NCBI RefSeq assembly: GCF_000239775.1
Contig: NZ_CAFI01000186.1
Location: 1-38,661 of the forward strand
Source: Bradyrhizobium sp. ORS 375
Lineage (GTDB): Bacteria; Pseudomonadota; Alphaproteobacteria; Rhizobiales; Xanthobacteraceae
Reading direction: 5' to 3'
Length of the DNA: 38,661 nucleotides
The notes under the pieces were generated by a model. That model worked only from the letters and a program-made list of their open reading frames with translations, ran no database searches and was not told where the DNA came from. Position 1 is the stretch's first letter. Every line of letters begins with the position of its first letter. Shown piece after piece: positions 16,618 through 25,071 of the stretch. The position numbers were made by a program, and so were the translations under genes.

Positions 16618-18159
16618 ATGATCGCGGCCGAGCCGCTGTTTCGCGCAGCAGGATTGTCGAAGCGCTATGGCGGCGTGATCGCGCTCGACCGGGCGGACCT
16701 CGAAGTTCACCCCGGCCGCATCCATGCCATCCTCGGCGAGAACGGGGCCGGCAAGTCGACGCTGATCAAACTGATGGTCGGCGTGGTCGCGCCGGATGAG
16801 GGCCGCATGACGCTGGAGGGACGCGAGGTCGCCTTCGCGGGCCCCGCGGCTGCGAACGATGCCGGGATCGTCTGCATCTTCCAGGAGCTGTCGCTGATTC
16901 CCGATCTGTCGGTCGCCGACAACATCCTGATCAGTCATCCGCCGACGCGGCTCGGCATGATCGATCGGCGCACCCAGCGCCGAATCGCGGAGGAGGCGCT
17001 GCGCCGCGCCGGCGCCGGCGACATCCATCCGCGGGCGCTGGTGCGGGACCTGCCGCTGTCACGCCGGCAGATGGTCGAGATCGCCAAGGCGCTGGCGCGG
17101 CAGCCGAAGATCCTGATCCTCGACGAGGCGACATCGGCGCTGACGGCCGCCGACGTCACCAAGGTGTTCGAGGTGCTGAAGCGCCTGCGCAGCGAAGGCC
17201 TCGCGCTGCTCTACATTTCCCATCGCATGCATGAGATCGCGGAGCTCGCCGACGACTGCAGCGTGTTCCGCAACGGCCGGAGGATCTCGACCTTCGCCGC
17301 AGGCACCAAGACGGACGCCGAGGTGATCGAGTTGATGATCGGCCGCGAATACAAGCACGCATTTCCAGACAAGCCGGTGCGCAAGCCCGACGGCCGGCCG
17401 CCGGCCTTGCAGTGCAAGGCCCTCGGCTGGGGCGACCGGCTCAGGGACATCTCCTTCTCGCTGCATGCCGGCGAGATCATCGGTCTCGGCGGCCTCGACG
17501 GCCAGGGCCAGCGCGAGCTGCTGCTGGCACTGTTCGGCGTGCTGCGCGACACCAGCGGCGACATTCTCATCGATGGCGACAAGGTCGCGATCGACAGCCC
17601 CGTCACCGCCAAATCCGACCGCATCGGGCTTGCGCTGATTCCGGAGGACCGCAAGACCGAGGGGCTGATGCTGCCGATGTCGGTACGCGACAATCTCTCC
17701 GCGGCCGCCTTCGACCGCTTTTCTCGACTCGGACTCATCGACCGGCAGCGGCAGTCGGCGCTGATCGACGAGATGATCCGGCTGATCGAGATCAAGACCG
17801 CCTCCCCCGACCTGCCCGTCAGCGCGCTGTCCGGCGGCAACCAGCAGAAGGTCGTGATCGCGAAATGGCTGATGAACAGGCCGCGCATCATCCTGCTCAA
17901 CGACCCGACGCGCGGCATCGACGTCGGCACCAAGCAGGAGATCTACCGGCTGCTGCGCCGGCTCGCCGACGAGGGCGCCGCGATCCTGCTCTACTCCACC
18001 GACTATGACGAGCTGATCGGCTGCTGCGACCGCGTGCTGGTGATGTATGATGGCGCGGTGAGGCGCGAGCTTACGGGCGCCGAGATCACCGAGCGCGCGC
18101 TGGTCAGCAGCGCCCTCAACGTCGACGACGGCGAACCGGCGAAGGCGAGCGCACCATGA
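16618..18159 (+). CDS. Sugar ABC importer double ATPase (RbsA/MglA-like)
   Basis: A 513-residue tandem ATPase, the normal length for RbsA. Domain 1 has Walker A GENGAGKS (40-47), Q-loop Q89, Walker B ILILDE (165-170) and H-loop H202. Its signature reads LSRRQ (147-151) and lacks the usual glycine. Domain 2 has a degenerate P-loop (GLGGLDGQGQ near 288), as usual in this family, and a good signature LSGGNQQK (403-410). Its Walker B ends LLND (425-428), with Asn in place of Asp and Asp in place of Glu. Only the first nucleotide site keeps the full catalytic set. The stop overlaps the next start by ATGA, which points to translational coupling. Confidence 0.94.
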   Translation: MIAAEPLFRAAGLSKRYGGVIALDRADLEVHPGRIHAILGENGAGKSTLIKLMVGVVAPDEGRMTLEGREVAFAGPAAANDAGIVCIFQELSLIPDLSVADNILISHPPTRLGMIDRRTQRRIAEEALRRAGAGDIHPRALVRDLPLSRRQMVEIAKALARQPKILILDEATSALTAADVTKVFEVLKRLRSEGLALLYISHRMHEIAELADDCSVFRNGRRISTFAAGTKTDAEVIELMIGREYKHAFPDKPVRKPDGRPPALQCKALGWGDRLRDISFSLHAGEIIGLGGLDGQGQRELLLALFGVLRDTSGDILIDGDKVAIDSPVTAKSDRIGLALIPEDRKTEGLMLPMSVRDNLSAAAFDRFSRLGLIDRQRQSALIDEMIRLIEIKTASPDLPVSALSGGNQQKVVIAKWLMNRPRIILLNDPTRGIDVGTKQEIYRLLRRLADEGAAILLYSTDYDELIGCCDRVLVMYDGAVRRELTGAEITERALVSSALNVDDGEPAKASAP

Positions 18160-19136
18160 CCGAGTGGCGGTACTGGCTTGCCGAGCAGCGCGGCACCCTG
18201 CTCGCGATCGGCATCTTCGTCGCGATGTTCCTGATCTATGCGACCAACCATCCGGCCGGCTTCAGCGCCAACATGGTGCAGACCGCGTCCAACAAGGCGA
18301 CCCTGCTCGCCTTTGTCGCGATGGCGCAGGCGATCGTGGTGATCACCGCCGGCATCGACCTTTCGGTCGGCATGATCCTGACACTGACCAACTGCCTCGC
18401 CTCCTGGATCGTCGTCGGCACCGCCACCGAGACCGCGCTCGGCGTCATCGGCGTGCTCGGCACCGGAGTGCTGTGCGGCATGATCAACGGCGCGATCGTG
18501 ATCTTCGGCCGCCTGCAGCCGATCGTGACGACCATCGCCACCGGCGCGATGTATTACGGCGTCGCGCTGATGCTCAGGCCCAATCCCGGCGGCTCCGTCA
18601 ACGAGACGCTGGCCGATGCGCTGACGGGACGCCTGTTCGGCGTCGTGCCGACCAGCCTGGTGGCGCTGGCTGCCGCGGCCCTGCTGATCTGGGTGCCCTA
18701 CAGCCGCTCGGTGATCGGGCGCGCCGCCTTCGCCACCGGATCGTCCGAGGTCGCAGCCTATATGTCGGGCGCGCCGATCCGCGCCGCCAAGTTCGCGGCC
18801 TACACGCTCGCCGGCCTGCTGTCGGCGATCGGCGGCCTGTTCCTCACCTTCTTCTCCTACACCGGCGAGGCCGCCTATGCGAGCGGCAATGCCTACACGC
18901 TGTTCTCGATTGCGGCTGTCGTGCTCGGCGGCGTATCGCTGATGGGCGGGCGCGGCAGCGCGATCGGCGCGATCTTCGGCGCGCTGGCGTTCCGCACCAT
19001 CGGCGATCTCCTGTTCGTGTTCGACTTCGATCCGCTGTGGCAGCCGCTGTTCCAGGGGATCGTGTTGATGTTGGCGGTTTCGATCGGCGCATTCGGCCTG
19101 GTGCGCGTGCGCAACCGCCTGGAGTGGTTCGGATGA
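18156..19136 (+). CDS. Sugar ABC importer permease 1 (RbsC-like)
   Basis: Inner-membrane permease of 326 residues in the BPD_transp_2/RbsC family, with eight to ten hydrophobic segments. Family marks are VVITAGIDLSVGMILTLTNC near residue 63, GAMYYGVALMLRP and AVVLGGVSLMGGRGSAIGAIFG toward the C-terminus. The start ATG overlaps the ATPase stop. Two distinct permeases in the operon mean the channel is a heterodimer, unlike the RbsC homodimer of enteric bacteria. Confidence 0.93.
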   Translation: MTEWRYWLAEQRGTLLAIGIFVAMFLIYATNHPAGFSANMVQTASNKATLLAFVAMAQAIVVITAGIDLSVGMILTLTNCLASWIVVGTATETALGVIGVLGTGVLCGMINGAIVIFGRLQPIVTTIATGAMYYGVALMLRPNPGGSVNETLADALTGRLFGVVPTSLVALAAAALLIWVPYSRSVIGRAAFATGSSEVAAYMSGAPIRAAKFAAYTLAGLLSAIGGLFLTFFSYTGEAAYASGNAYTLFSIAAVVLGGVSLMGGRGSAIGAIFGALAFRTIGDLLFVFDFDPLWQPLFQGIVLMLAVSIGAFGLVRVRNRLEWFG

Positions 19137-20113
19137 GCGAGGCAACAGCCCCCCAGTCGCCCCCTGGCAGAGCAGCTCTGCTGCGCCGGATCGATCCGGC
19201 GGTCGCGGCGTCGTTCGGCTGCATCGTGCTGCTGCTGCTGGTCGGCAGCCTGTATTCGCGCAGCTTCCTGTCGCCGGACTATCTGCTGCAGCAGCTGAAG
19301 GTCGCAAGCTTTCTCGGCGTGATCGCCACCGGCATGATGCTGGTCATCCTGCTCGGCCAGATCGATCTCTCCGTGCCCTGGGTGGTCACATCGGGCGCAA
19401 TGATGGCCTGCGCCGCCGCCGCGCACGGCACCACCGGCGCCATCCTCGCGATCCCCTTCGGCATTCTCTGTGGCGCCGCCATCGGCCTGCTGAACGGCAT
19501 CGGCGTCGCCTATTTGCGCATTCCTTCGATGATCATCACGCTGGCCACCAACGCCGTCGCGCAGGGGCTGATGGTCGCCTACACCGGCGGCTTCTCACCG
19601 CAGGACTCCGCCTCCAAGGCGATGCGCTATCTCGCCACCGGCCATGCCGTGCCCGGCCTTCCCAATGCCGTGCTGGCCTGGGCGATCATCGGCGGCGCGG
19701 CGATCTGGCTGCTGTCGCGCACCACCTTCGGCCGCGCCATCTACGCCATCGGCAATCGCGAGCGCGCCGCCTATCTCTCCGGCATCGACACGCGGCGCGT
19801 CACGATGCTGGCCTTCGCGCTGTCGGGCGCCCTCTCCGCCTTCGGCGGCGTGCTGCTCGCGGGCTATGCCTCGAAGGCGGCGCAGTCGATGGGCGATGCC
19901 TATCTGCTGCCCTCGATCGCCGCCGTCGTGCTCGGCGGCACCCACATTCTCGGCGGCCGCGGCAGCTATCTCGGCACGGTCGCCGGGGTCATCCTGATCA
20001 CGCTGCTGCAATCGATCCTGTCGGTGATGCAGATCAGCGAGGCCGGCCGCCAGCTGATCTATGGCGCGGTCATCATCCTGATGCTGCTGATCTACGGCCG
20101 CCAGAAGGCGTGA
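19133..20113 (+). CDS. Sugar ABC importer permease 2 (RbsC-like)
   Basis: Second RbsC-family permease, also 326 residues. Marks are MLVILLGQIDLSVPWVVTSG near residue 68, GIGVAYLRIPSMIITLATNA, YAIGNRERAAYLSGI and AAVVLGGTHILGGRGSYLGT. The ATG overlaps the stop of permease 1 (ATGA). It closes the operon and converges on the GlpD-type gene after 36 bp. The convergent gap carries CGGAAG...CTTCCG (20115-20142) around a small palindrome, a weak candidate for a shared terminator. Confidence 0.93.
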   Translation: MSEATAPQSPPGRAALLRRIDPAVAASFGCIVLLLLVGSLYSRSFLSPDYLLQQLKVASFLGVIATGMMLVILLGQIDLSVPWVVTSGAMMACAAAAHGTTGAILAIPFGILCGAAIGLLNGIGVAYLRIPSMIITLATNAVAQGLMVAYTGGFSPQDSASKAMRYLATGHAVPGLPNAVLAWAIIGGAAIWLLSRTTFGRAIYAIGNRERAAYLSGIDTRRVTMLAFALSGALSAFGGVLLAGYASKAAQSMGDAYLLPSIAAVVLGGTHILGGRGSYLGTVAGVILITLLQSILSVMQISEAGRQLIYGAVIILMLLIYGRQKA

Positions 20114-20149
20114 CCGGAAGACGACGCTCCGCGGAGCTTCCGCTGAAAC

Positions 20150-21658
20150 TCAGAGCAGCGCCTCGAAAGCCTCGCGCTCGGCGCGGCTCAGATGCAGGCC
20201 GTGCTTGGTTCGCCGATCGAGCACATCGGCCGCCGTCACGGCCCATTCGTGCTCGCGCAAGTAAGCAAGCTCGCGCTCGTAGAAGCTCCCGCCGAAATGG
20301 CGGCCGAGATCGTCGCGCTTTCGCGCGGGCCCGAGCAGGTCGCGCGCACAGCTGCCGTAGAGTCGCGCGTAATGCGCCACGACCTCGCGCGGCAGATCCT
20401 GGTACTCGACCGCGAGATCGTCGAGGAACTGATCGAACGACGCGCCGAGATCGCCGCCAGGCAAGCAGGCGCCCGACGTCCAGGCCGGCCCGAGGTGCGG
20501 AAACCACGGCGCGAGCCGTTCCATCGCGTGTTCAGCCAGCTTTCGAAAGGTCGTGATCTTGCCCCCGAAAATCGAGAGCAGCGGCGGCTGCTCGGCCGTG
20601 CCGTGGACCTCGAACACGTAGTCCCGCGTCACGGCGGAGGGATTGTCGGCGTTGTCGTCGTAGAGCGGGCGCACGCCGGAAAAGGCGTGGATGATATCCG
20701 CCTTGCCCGGCGCCGCGCGAAAATAGCGATCGAGCACCGCCAGCAGATAGTCGATCTCGCCGCCATCGATCGCGACGTCCTCGGCACGGCCGTCATGCAC
20801 GATGTCGGTGGTGCCGATCAGCGCCAGATCCGTCTCATAGGGGTTGACGAAGATGACGCGGCGATCGGTGTTCTGCAGCAGATAGGCCTGCGAGCCGCTC
20901 CAGAATTTCGGCACCACGAGATGGCTGCCTTTGACGAGCCGCACATTGTGCGCCGAGTTGAGGCCGGCGACGCCCTGCACGACGTCCTGGACCCAGGGAC
21001 CCGCGGCGTTCACCAGCGCCTTGGCGCGAACACTGCGCAGCTCGCCGCTCTCGGCGCGCATCTCCAGCCGCCAGCGATCGCCTTCGCGACGGGCGCTCAC
21101 GGCGCGGGTGCGCGGCAGGATGACGGCGCCCTTGCGCGCGGCATCGACGAGGTTGAGGATCACGAGCCGGGCATCATCGACCCAGCAGTCCGAATATTCA
21201 AAGCCACGCCGGAACTCGGGCCGCAGCGGAGCCCCCTCCGGCTCGTGCGCAAGATCGACGTTGCGGCTCGCTGGCAGCTGCTTGCGGCCGCCGAGATGGT
21301 CGTAGAGAAACAGCCCGGTGCGCACCAGCCAGGCCGGCCGCTGCTCGGGCGAATGCGGCAGCACGAAGCGCATCGGCCAGATGATGTGCGGCGCCGAGGC
21401 CAGCAGCACCTCGCGCTCGATCAACGCCTCCCGCACCAGGCGAAACTCATAGTACTCGAGATAGCGCAGGCCGCCATGGATCAGCTTGCCCGATCGCGAC
21501 GACGTGCCTTGGGCAAAGTCATCCTTCTCACACAGCAGCACGGTCAGGCCGCGGCCGGCGGCATCACGGGCGATACCAGCGCCATTGATGCCGCCGCCGA
21601 TCACGGCGAGGTCCAACAAGCCGTCATCGGATCCGCTGCGTGAGACCGGTGCGTTCAT
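20150..21658 (-). CDS. glpD: GlpD/EryB-family FAD-dependent polyol-phosphate dehydrogenase
   Basis: A 502-residue flavoprotein of the glycerol-3-phosphate dehydrogenase family. The FAD motif is GGGINGAG (21-28), followed by EKDDFAQGTSSRSGKLIHGGLRYLE-type sequence that is almost invariant in GlpD and in erythritol-phosphate dehydrogenase EryB; only short pieces are quoted here. The C-terminal DAO_C domain is complete. It oxidises a polyol phosphate to a ketose phosphate and feeds electrons to quinone at the membrane. It sits last in an operon with an EryA-like kinase, so an EryB-like role on a C4 or C5 polyol phosphate is as likely as glycerol 3-phosphate. ATG 21658 overlaps the aldolase stop (ATGA). 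Confidence 0.9.
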   Translation of the reverse strand: MNAPVSRSGSDDGLLDLAVIGGGINGAGIARDAAGRGLTVLLCEKDDFAQGTSSRSGKLIHGGLRYLEYYEFRLVREALIEREVLLASAPHIIWPMRFVLPHSPEQRPAWLVRTGLFLYDHLGGRKQLPASRNVDLAHEPEGAPLRPEFRRGFEYSDCWVDDARLVILNLVDAARKGAVILPRTRAVSARREGDRWRLEMRAESGELRSVRAKALVNAAGPWVQDVVQGVAGLNSAHNVRLVKGSHLVVPKFWSGSQAYLLQNTDRRVIFVNPYETDLALIGTTDIVHDGRAEDVAIDGGEIDYLLAVLDRYFRAAPGKADIIHAFSGVRPLYDDNADNPSAVTRDYVFEVHGTAEQPPLLSIFGGKITTFRKLAEHAMERLAPWFPHLGPAWTSGACLPGGDLGASFDQFLDDLAVEYQDLPREVVAHYARLYGSCARDLLGPARKRDDLGRHFGGSFYERELAYLREHEWAVTAADVLDRRTKHGLHLSRAEREAFEALL

Positions 21659-22437
21659 CGCGTCGCGCTGCGCTTCGTCTCGGGCTTGCGGCCGGCCGCA
21701 GCCGCACGCGTTCTTGCGGTTGCCTTGCCAGGCATCTTCGCCGCCTTCTTGGCGGGCTTCGCAGCCTTGGCCTTCTCCTTCTTCGGGTCCTGCAGCCCGT
21801 AGGTCGAGAAGCCCTGCGCCGTCTCGGCGATCTCGGCATCGCCGAGGATGTGCGGCTGTCCCAGCGCGAGCGACAGATAATATTGCTTGGCGATGGTCTC
21901 GAGCTCCACCGCGAGCCACATCGCCTTGTCGAGATTGGCGCCGACGGCGATCATGCCGTGATTGGCGAGCAGGCAGCCATTGCGTCCCTCCAGCGCCTCG
22001 AGCGCCAGCTCGGACAGCTCCGCCGTGCCGAAGCGCGCATATCCGGCACAGCGGATGTCGGTGCCGCCGAACGCCGCCATCATGTAGTGGCAGGCCGGGA
22101 TCGGCTTGCGCGCAATCGCAAGCACGGTGGCGTAGGTCGAATGCGTGTGCACGACCCCGCCGACGTCTGGACGCCCGCGCATGATGTCGAGATGAAACCG
22201 CCACTCCGTGGACGGCTTCAACGGGCCCTCCCAGGAGCCGTAGTCGCCGTCAAGTGGCATCGACGCGATCATCTCCGGCTTCATCGAATCGTAGGGCGTT
22301 GCCGACGGCGTGATCAGCATGCGGTCCTTGTAGCGGGCGGAGATGTTGCCCGATGTGCCTTGATTCAGGCCCGACGCGTTCATCCATCGGCACTTGGAGA
22401 TGATGTTCTCGCGGAGTTGTCGTTCCTCGCGGTTCAT
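21655..22437 (-). CDS. Class II aldolase (FucA-like) with basic C-terminal tail
   Basis: Zinc-dependent class II aldolase/epimerase of 260 residues. Catalytic and metal residues are in place: E78 (STEWRFH), H97 and H99 (HTH), H160 (ANHG). Phosphate-binding GTSGN is at 27-31. The catalytic domain ends near residue 217 (STYGLQDP). The remaining 43 residues are almost only K, A, R, P and T (for example KAAKPAKKAAK), an unusual low-complexity tail for a soluble aldolase. It probably cleaves a ketose 1-phosphate to dihydroxyacetone phosphate and an aldehyde, downstream of the GlpD-type enzyme. It is coupled to that gene and lies 18 bp after the dehydrogenase gene. Confidence 0.9.
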   Translation of the reverse strand: MNREERQLRENIISKCRWMNASGLNQGTSGNISARYKDRMLITPSATPYDSMKPEMIASMPLDGDYGSWEGPLKPSTEWRFHLDIMRGRPDVGGVVHTHSTYATVLAIARKPIPACHYMMAAFGGTDIRCAGYARFGTAELSELALEALEGRNGCLLANHGMIAVGANLDKAMWLAVELETIAKQYYLSLALGQPHILGDAEIAETAQGFSTYGLQDPKKEKAKAAKPAKKAAKMPGKATARTRAAAAGRKPETKRSATR

Positions 22438-22455
22438 GTCGAAAGCCTTTCGTCG

Positions 22456-23496
22456 TCAGCAGGGATTGAGCGGCGGCTCGCCGGCGAGATAGCGGCGAAC
22501 CTCTTCGGCCGCCTGGTCGGCGGCAAAGGTGACGGTGCGCACCGAGGCGCCGGCGATGTGCGGCGTCAGCGTGACGTTCGGAAGCTGCAGCAGCGGCCAG
22601 TCCGGCGGCACCGGCTCGACCGCGAAGGTGTCGAGCATCGCGCCGGCCAGCCGTTGCGAGCTGAGCACCTCATAGAGCGCCTTGTAGTCGACCAGCGGGC
22701 CGCGCGCCGTATTGATCAGGATCGCACCCGGCTTGATCTTTTCCAGCGCCTCGCGATCGATGAAGCCGGTGGTCTCCGGGGTCACGCGCGCATGCAGGCT
22801 GATGACGTCCGCGCGCGACAAGAGCTCGGCCAGCGCGACGTGCTCGACGCCGTCATTGCGGTCCTGGGCGCTGAGCTGGACATAGGGGTCGGTGACCAGG
22901 ATCTTGCAGCCGAACGCCTTCAGCAGCTTCACCACGCGGGTGCCGATCGCGCCATAGCCGACGATGCCGACGGTCATCTCGCCGAGCTCGCGCCCCGTCC
23001 GATCTGCACGATACAGATCGCCGCGCCACTCGCCACCTCGCATCGACTCGTGGCCGCTGCGGATCAGCCGGGTCTCCGCGAGCATCGCGCCGATGGTGAA
23101 TTCCGCGACCGCGCTGGCGTTGCGCCCTGGCGTGTTGACCACGAGCACGCCGTGATCGCGCGCCGCCTGCATGTCGACGTTGACCGGGCCGCCGCGCGAC
23201 ACCGCGATGAATTTCAGGCGCGGCAGCCGCTGCAGCATCGCGCGCGAGATCGGCGCCAGATGCGTTACCAGCAGCGGCGCCTCGCCGATGAACTCCGCCA
23301 GCTCATCGGGATCGCCCATGAACTCCTTGAGTCCGTCGAGCTTGGAGCCGGCATAGCCATGCTCCATCGGCTCGTCCGGCCAGGGCTGCTCGAGCATGCG
23401 GATGTCGATGGCATCGCCGCAGATCGCGGTGATGCGTTCGGCGAACACCGAGGGCAGCATGAAGCGGTCGCCGATGATGGCGATGGAGCTAGACAT
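22456..23496 (-). CDS. D-isomer-specific 2-hydroxyacid dehydrogenase
   Basis: NAD(P)-dependent dehydrogenase of 346 residues in the SerA/phosphoglycerate-dehydrogenase-like family. The Rossmann motif GYGAIG is at 180-185 and an acidic residue D203 follows at the end of beta 2, which favours NAD over NADP. The catalytic triad is complete: R265 (NTARG), E294 (VEP), H313 (PHIAG). The N-terminus, about 40 residues longer than in plain family members, contains IDIRMLEQPWP. It may reduce or oxidise an acid formed from the aldehyde product, or act on an aldonate side branch. ATG 23496 overlaps the kinase stop by 8 bp. Confidence 0.9.
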   Translation of the reverse strand: MSSSIAIIGDRFMLPSVFAERITAICGDAIDIRMLEQPWPDEPMEHGYAGSKLDGLKEFMGDPDELAEFIGEAPLLVTHLAPISRAMLQRLPRLKFIAVSRGGPVNVDMQAARDHGVLVVNTPGRNASAVAEFTIGAMLAETRLIRSGHESMRGGEWRGDLYRADRTGRELGEMTVGIVGYGAIGTRVVKLLKAFGCKILVTDPYVQLSAQDRNDGVEHVALAELLSRADVISLHARVTPETTGFIDREALEKIKPGAILINTARGPLVDYKALYEVLSSQRLAGAMLDTFAVEPVPPDWPLLQLPNVTLTPHIAGASVRTVTFAADQAAEEVRRYLAGEPPLNPC

Positions 23497-25069
23497 GATT
23501 GGCACCTGCGCGCTGGGCCGCGAGCCGCTTCCACACCGGGCGCGCGGCGAGACGGGCATCGACATAGGCCGGAAACAGCTGCGCATAGCGTTCCGCCAGC
23601 GCCGCATCCGGCGCCTGCGGCTCATCCAAATACGGTCTCACCCACTCCTCCGCGCAACTCATCATGTTCGAATAGAGCCCGGTCGCGACAGCTGCAATCA
23701 TCGCGGCACCCGAGGCGCCGGCTTCCTCGCGCCGGCAGACCCGGATGCTGCTGCCAACGGCGGCTCCCAGGATCGCACCGAGCGCGCGGCTGCGGGCCGC
23801 GCCGCCGGTCAGCCGGATTTCCGTCGGCAGCGGTCCCATCGCCGCGTAGCAGTCACGGGCGGCGAAGGCGAGCCCTTCCATCACCGCGCGCATCAGATCC
23901 CAATAGCCGTGCCGTGTGCGCAGCCCGATCAGCTGCGCCGACGCCTCGTGGGATACGAACGGGCCACGCTCTCCCGCATCGGAGATGAAGGGATGATAGA
24001 GCAACTCGCCAGCCTTCGCTGCGAGCACGCGCTCATCCAGCCGCCGGATCAGGTCGTTGCGCGACCGCGCGATGCCTTCCATCGCGAGCACGCCGCGCGC
24101 GACATCGAGCAGCCAGTCGATGTTCAGGGTCGCAGCCATCGTGGATTGCATCTGCGCGTAGTGGCCGGCCACCGGGAACGGCATCGTGTAGCCGGTCGCC
24201 TCGGCATTGAGCTTGACGTCATCAGCCGAGGTCGCCAGCCGCATGTGCATGCCTGTCGAGCCGATGATTGTGCAGCCGACATCCGGGCTGGGATCGTAGA
24301 GCCCGCCGCCGAGTGCGTTGCAGATCACATCGACATAGCCGAGCGAGACCGGAACGCCCTCGGGCAGCCCCGTCTCCGCCGCCGCCATCCCTGTCAAGCG
24401 ATGCGTGGTGGCGACACCGTCGATCACATCGGGGAACAGACGCAGCGACTCGGAGATGCCGATCAGATCAGCCGCTTCGCCGTCGAAGCGGCGTTTGCGG
24501 AAATTGCCGCAAGAGAAGGTCGCCTCCGACGGATCGGTGGCGCGCACGCCGGTCAGCTTGAAGTACAGCCAGTCTTTGCAGTGAAACACCGTACTGGCGC
24601 GGCCGAGCATCTCCGCGCCATGCGCCTGCAGCCACGCGAGTTGCGGCCCCTGTTGACAGGCGTTGAGTCCCGATCCGGTCCGTTGATAGTGCGCGGCGTT
24701 ACGCTCGCCGCCGCGGAAGGCTTCGACGAAGCGCGCCGCGCGCGAGTCGAGCCACAGCAAGGCCGGCGCGACGGGACGGCCGTCCGCGTCGATCAGCCAG
24801 GTGCCGTCGCCCTGCCCGGTCACGGCGATCGCAGCGACGCGGCGGGAGAGTTCCGGCAGTGCGGCACCGAGGCCGCGCAGGGCGGCCACGGTGTCGGTCC
24901 AGGTCCGCGCCATGTCCTGCTCGACGCGGCCGCCGGGCAAGGTCGCATAGCTGTTGGGTATCGCGAAGTCGCCGATCTGCCGGCCGTCCCGCGCGAACGC
25001 GACCGCCTTGATCACCGACGTCCCGGCGTCGATGCCGATGATCACATCGCGGGTCGCCGACGCCGCCAT
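23489..25069 (-). CDS. FGGY carbohydrate kinase, erythritol-kinase (EryA)-like
   Basis: A 526-residue FGGY kinase. The N-terminal phosphate loop is IGIDAGTSVIKAVAF; other marks are AVTGQGDGTWLID, STVFHCKDWLYFKLTGVRA, GERGPFV and the C-terminal LTGGAARSRALGAILG. The combination of IDAGTSVIKAVAF, GQGDGTWL and HCKDWLY resembles rhizobial and Brucella erythritol kinase EryA more than glycerol kinase or xylulokinase; this is from memory of the family, not an alignment. It phosphorylates the imported polyol. Start ATG 25069 lies 2 bp after the ATPase stop; upstream codons overlap that gene. A polyol other than erythritol remains possible. Confidence 0.85.
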   Translation of the reverse strand: MAASATRDVIIGIDAGTSVIKAVAFARDGRQIGDFAIPNSYATLPGGRVEQDMARTWTDTVAALRGLGAALPELSRRVAAIAVTGQGDGTWLIDADGRPVAPALLWLDSRAARFVEAFRGGERNAAHYQRTGSGLNACQQGPQLAWLQAHGAEMLGRASTVFHCKDWLYFKLTGVRATDPSEATFSCGNFRKRRFDGEAADLIGISESLRLFPDVIDGVATTHRLTGMAAAETGLPEGVPVSLGYVDVICNALGGGLYDPSPDVGCTIIGSTGMHMRLATSADDVKLNAEATGYTMPFPVAGHYAQMQSTMAATLNIDWLLDVARGVLAMEGIARSRNDLIRRLDERVLAAKAGELLYHPFISDAGERGPFVSHEASAQLIGLRTRHGYWDLMRAVMEGLAFAARDCYAAMGPLPTEIRLTGGAARSRALGAILGAAVGSSIRVCRREEAGASGAAMIAAVATGLYSNMMSCAEEWVRPYLDEPQAPDAALAERYAQLFPAYVDARLAARPVWKRLAAQRAGANHV

Positions 25070-25071
25070 GC

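Noticed and set aside
15382-17028. 548-codon minus-strand frame
   Set aside because: It overlaps the RbsB-like and RbsA-like genes in antisense and lacks any motif.
18003-19307. 434-codon minus-strand frame
   Set aside because: Antisense to the permease genes, with repetitive Arg/Asp/Gly-rich composition.
20115-20142. Inverted repeat CGGAAG/CTTCCG between convergent genes
   Set aside because: Only 6 bp with a 16-base loop and no T-run; too weak to list as a terminator.
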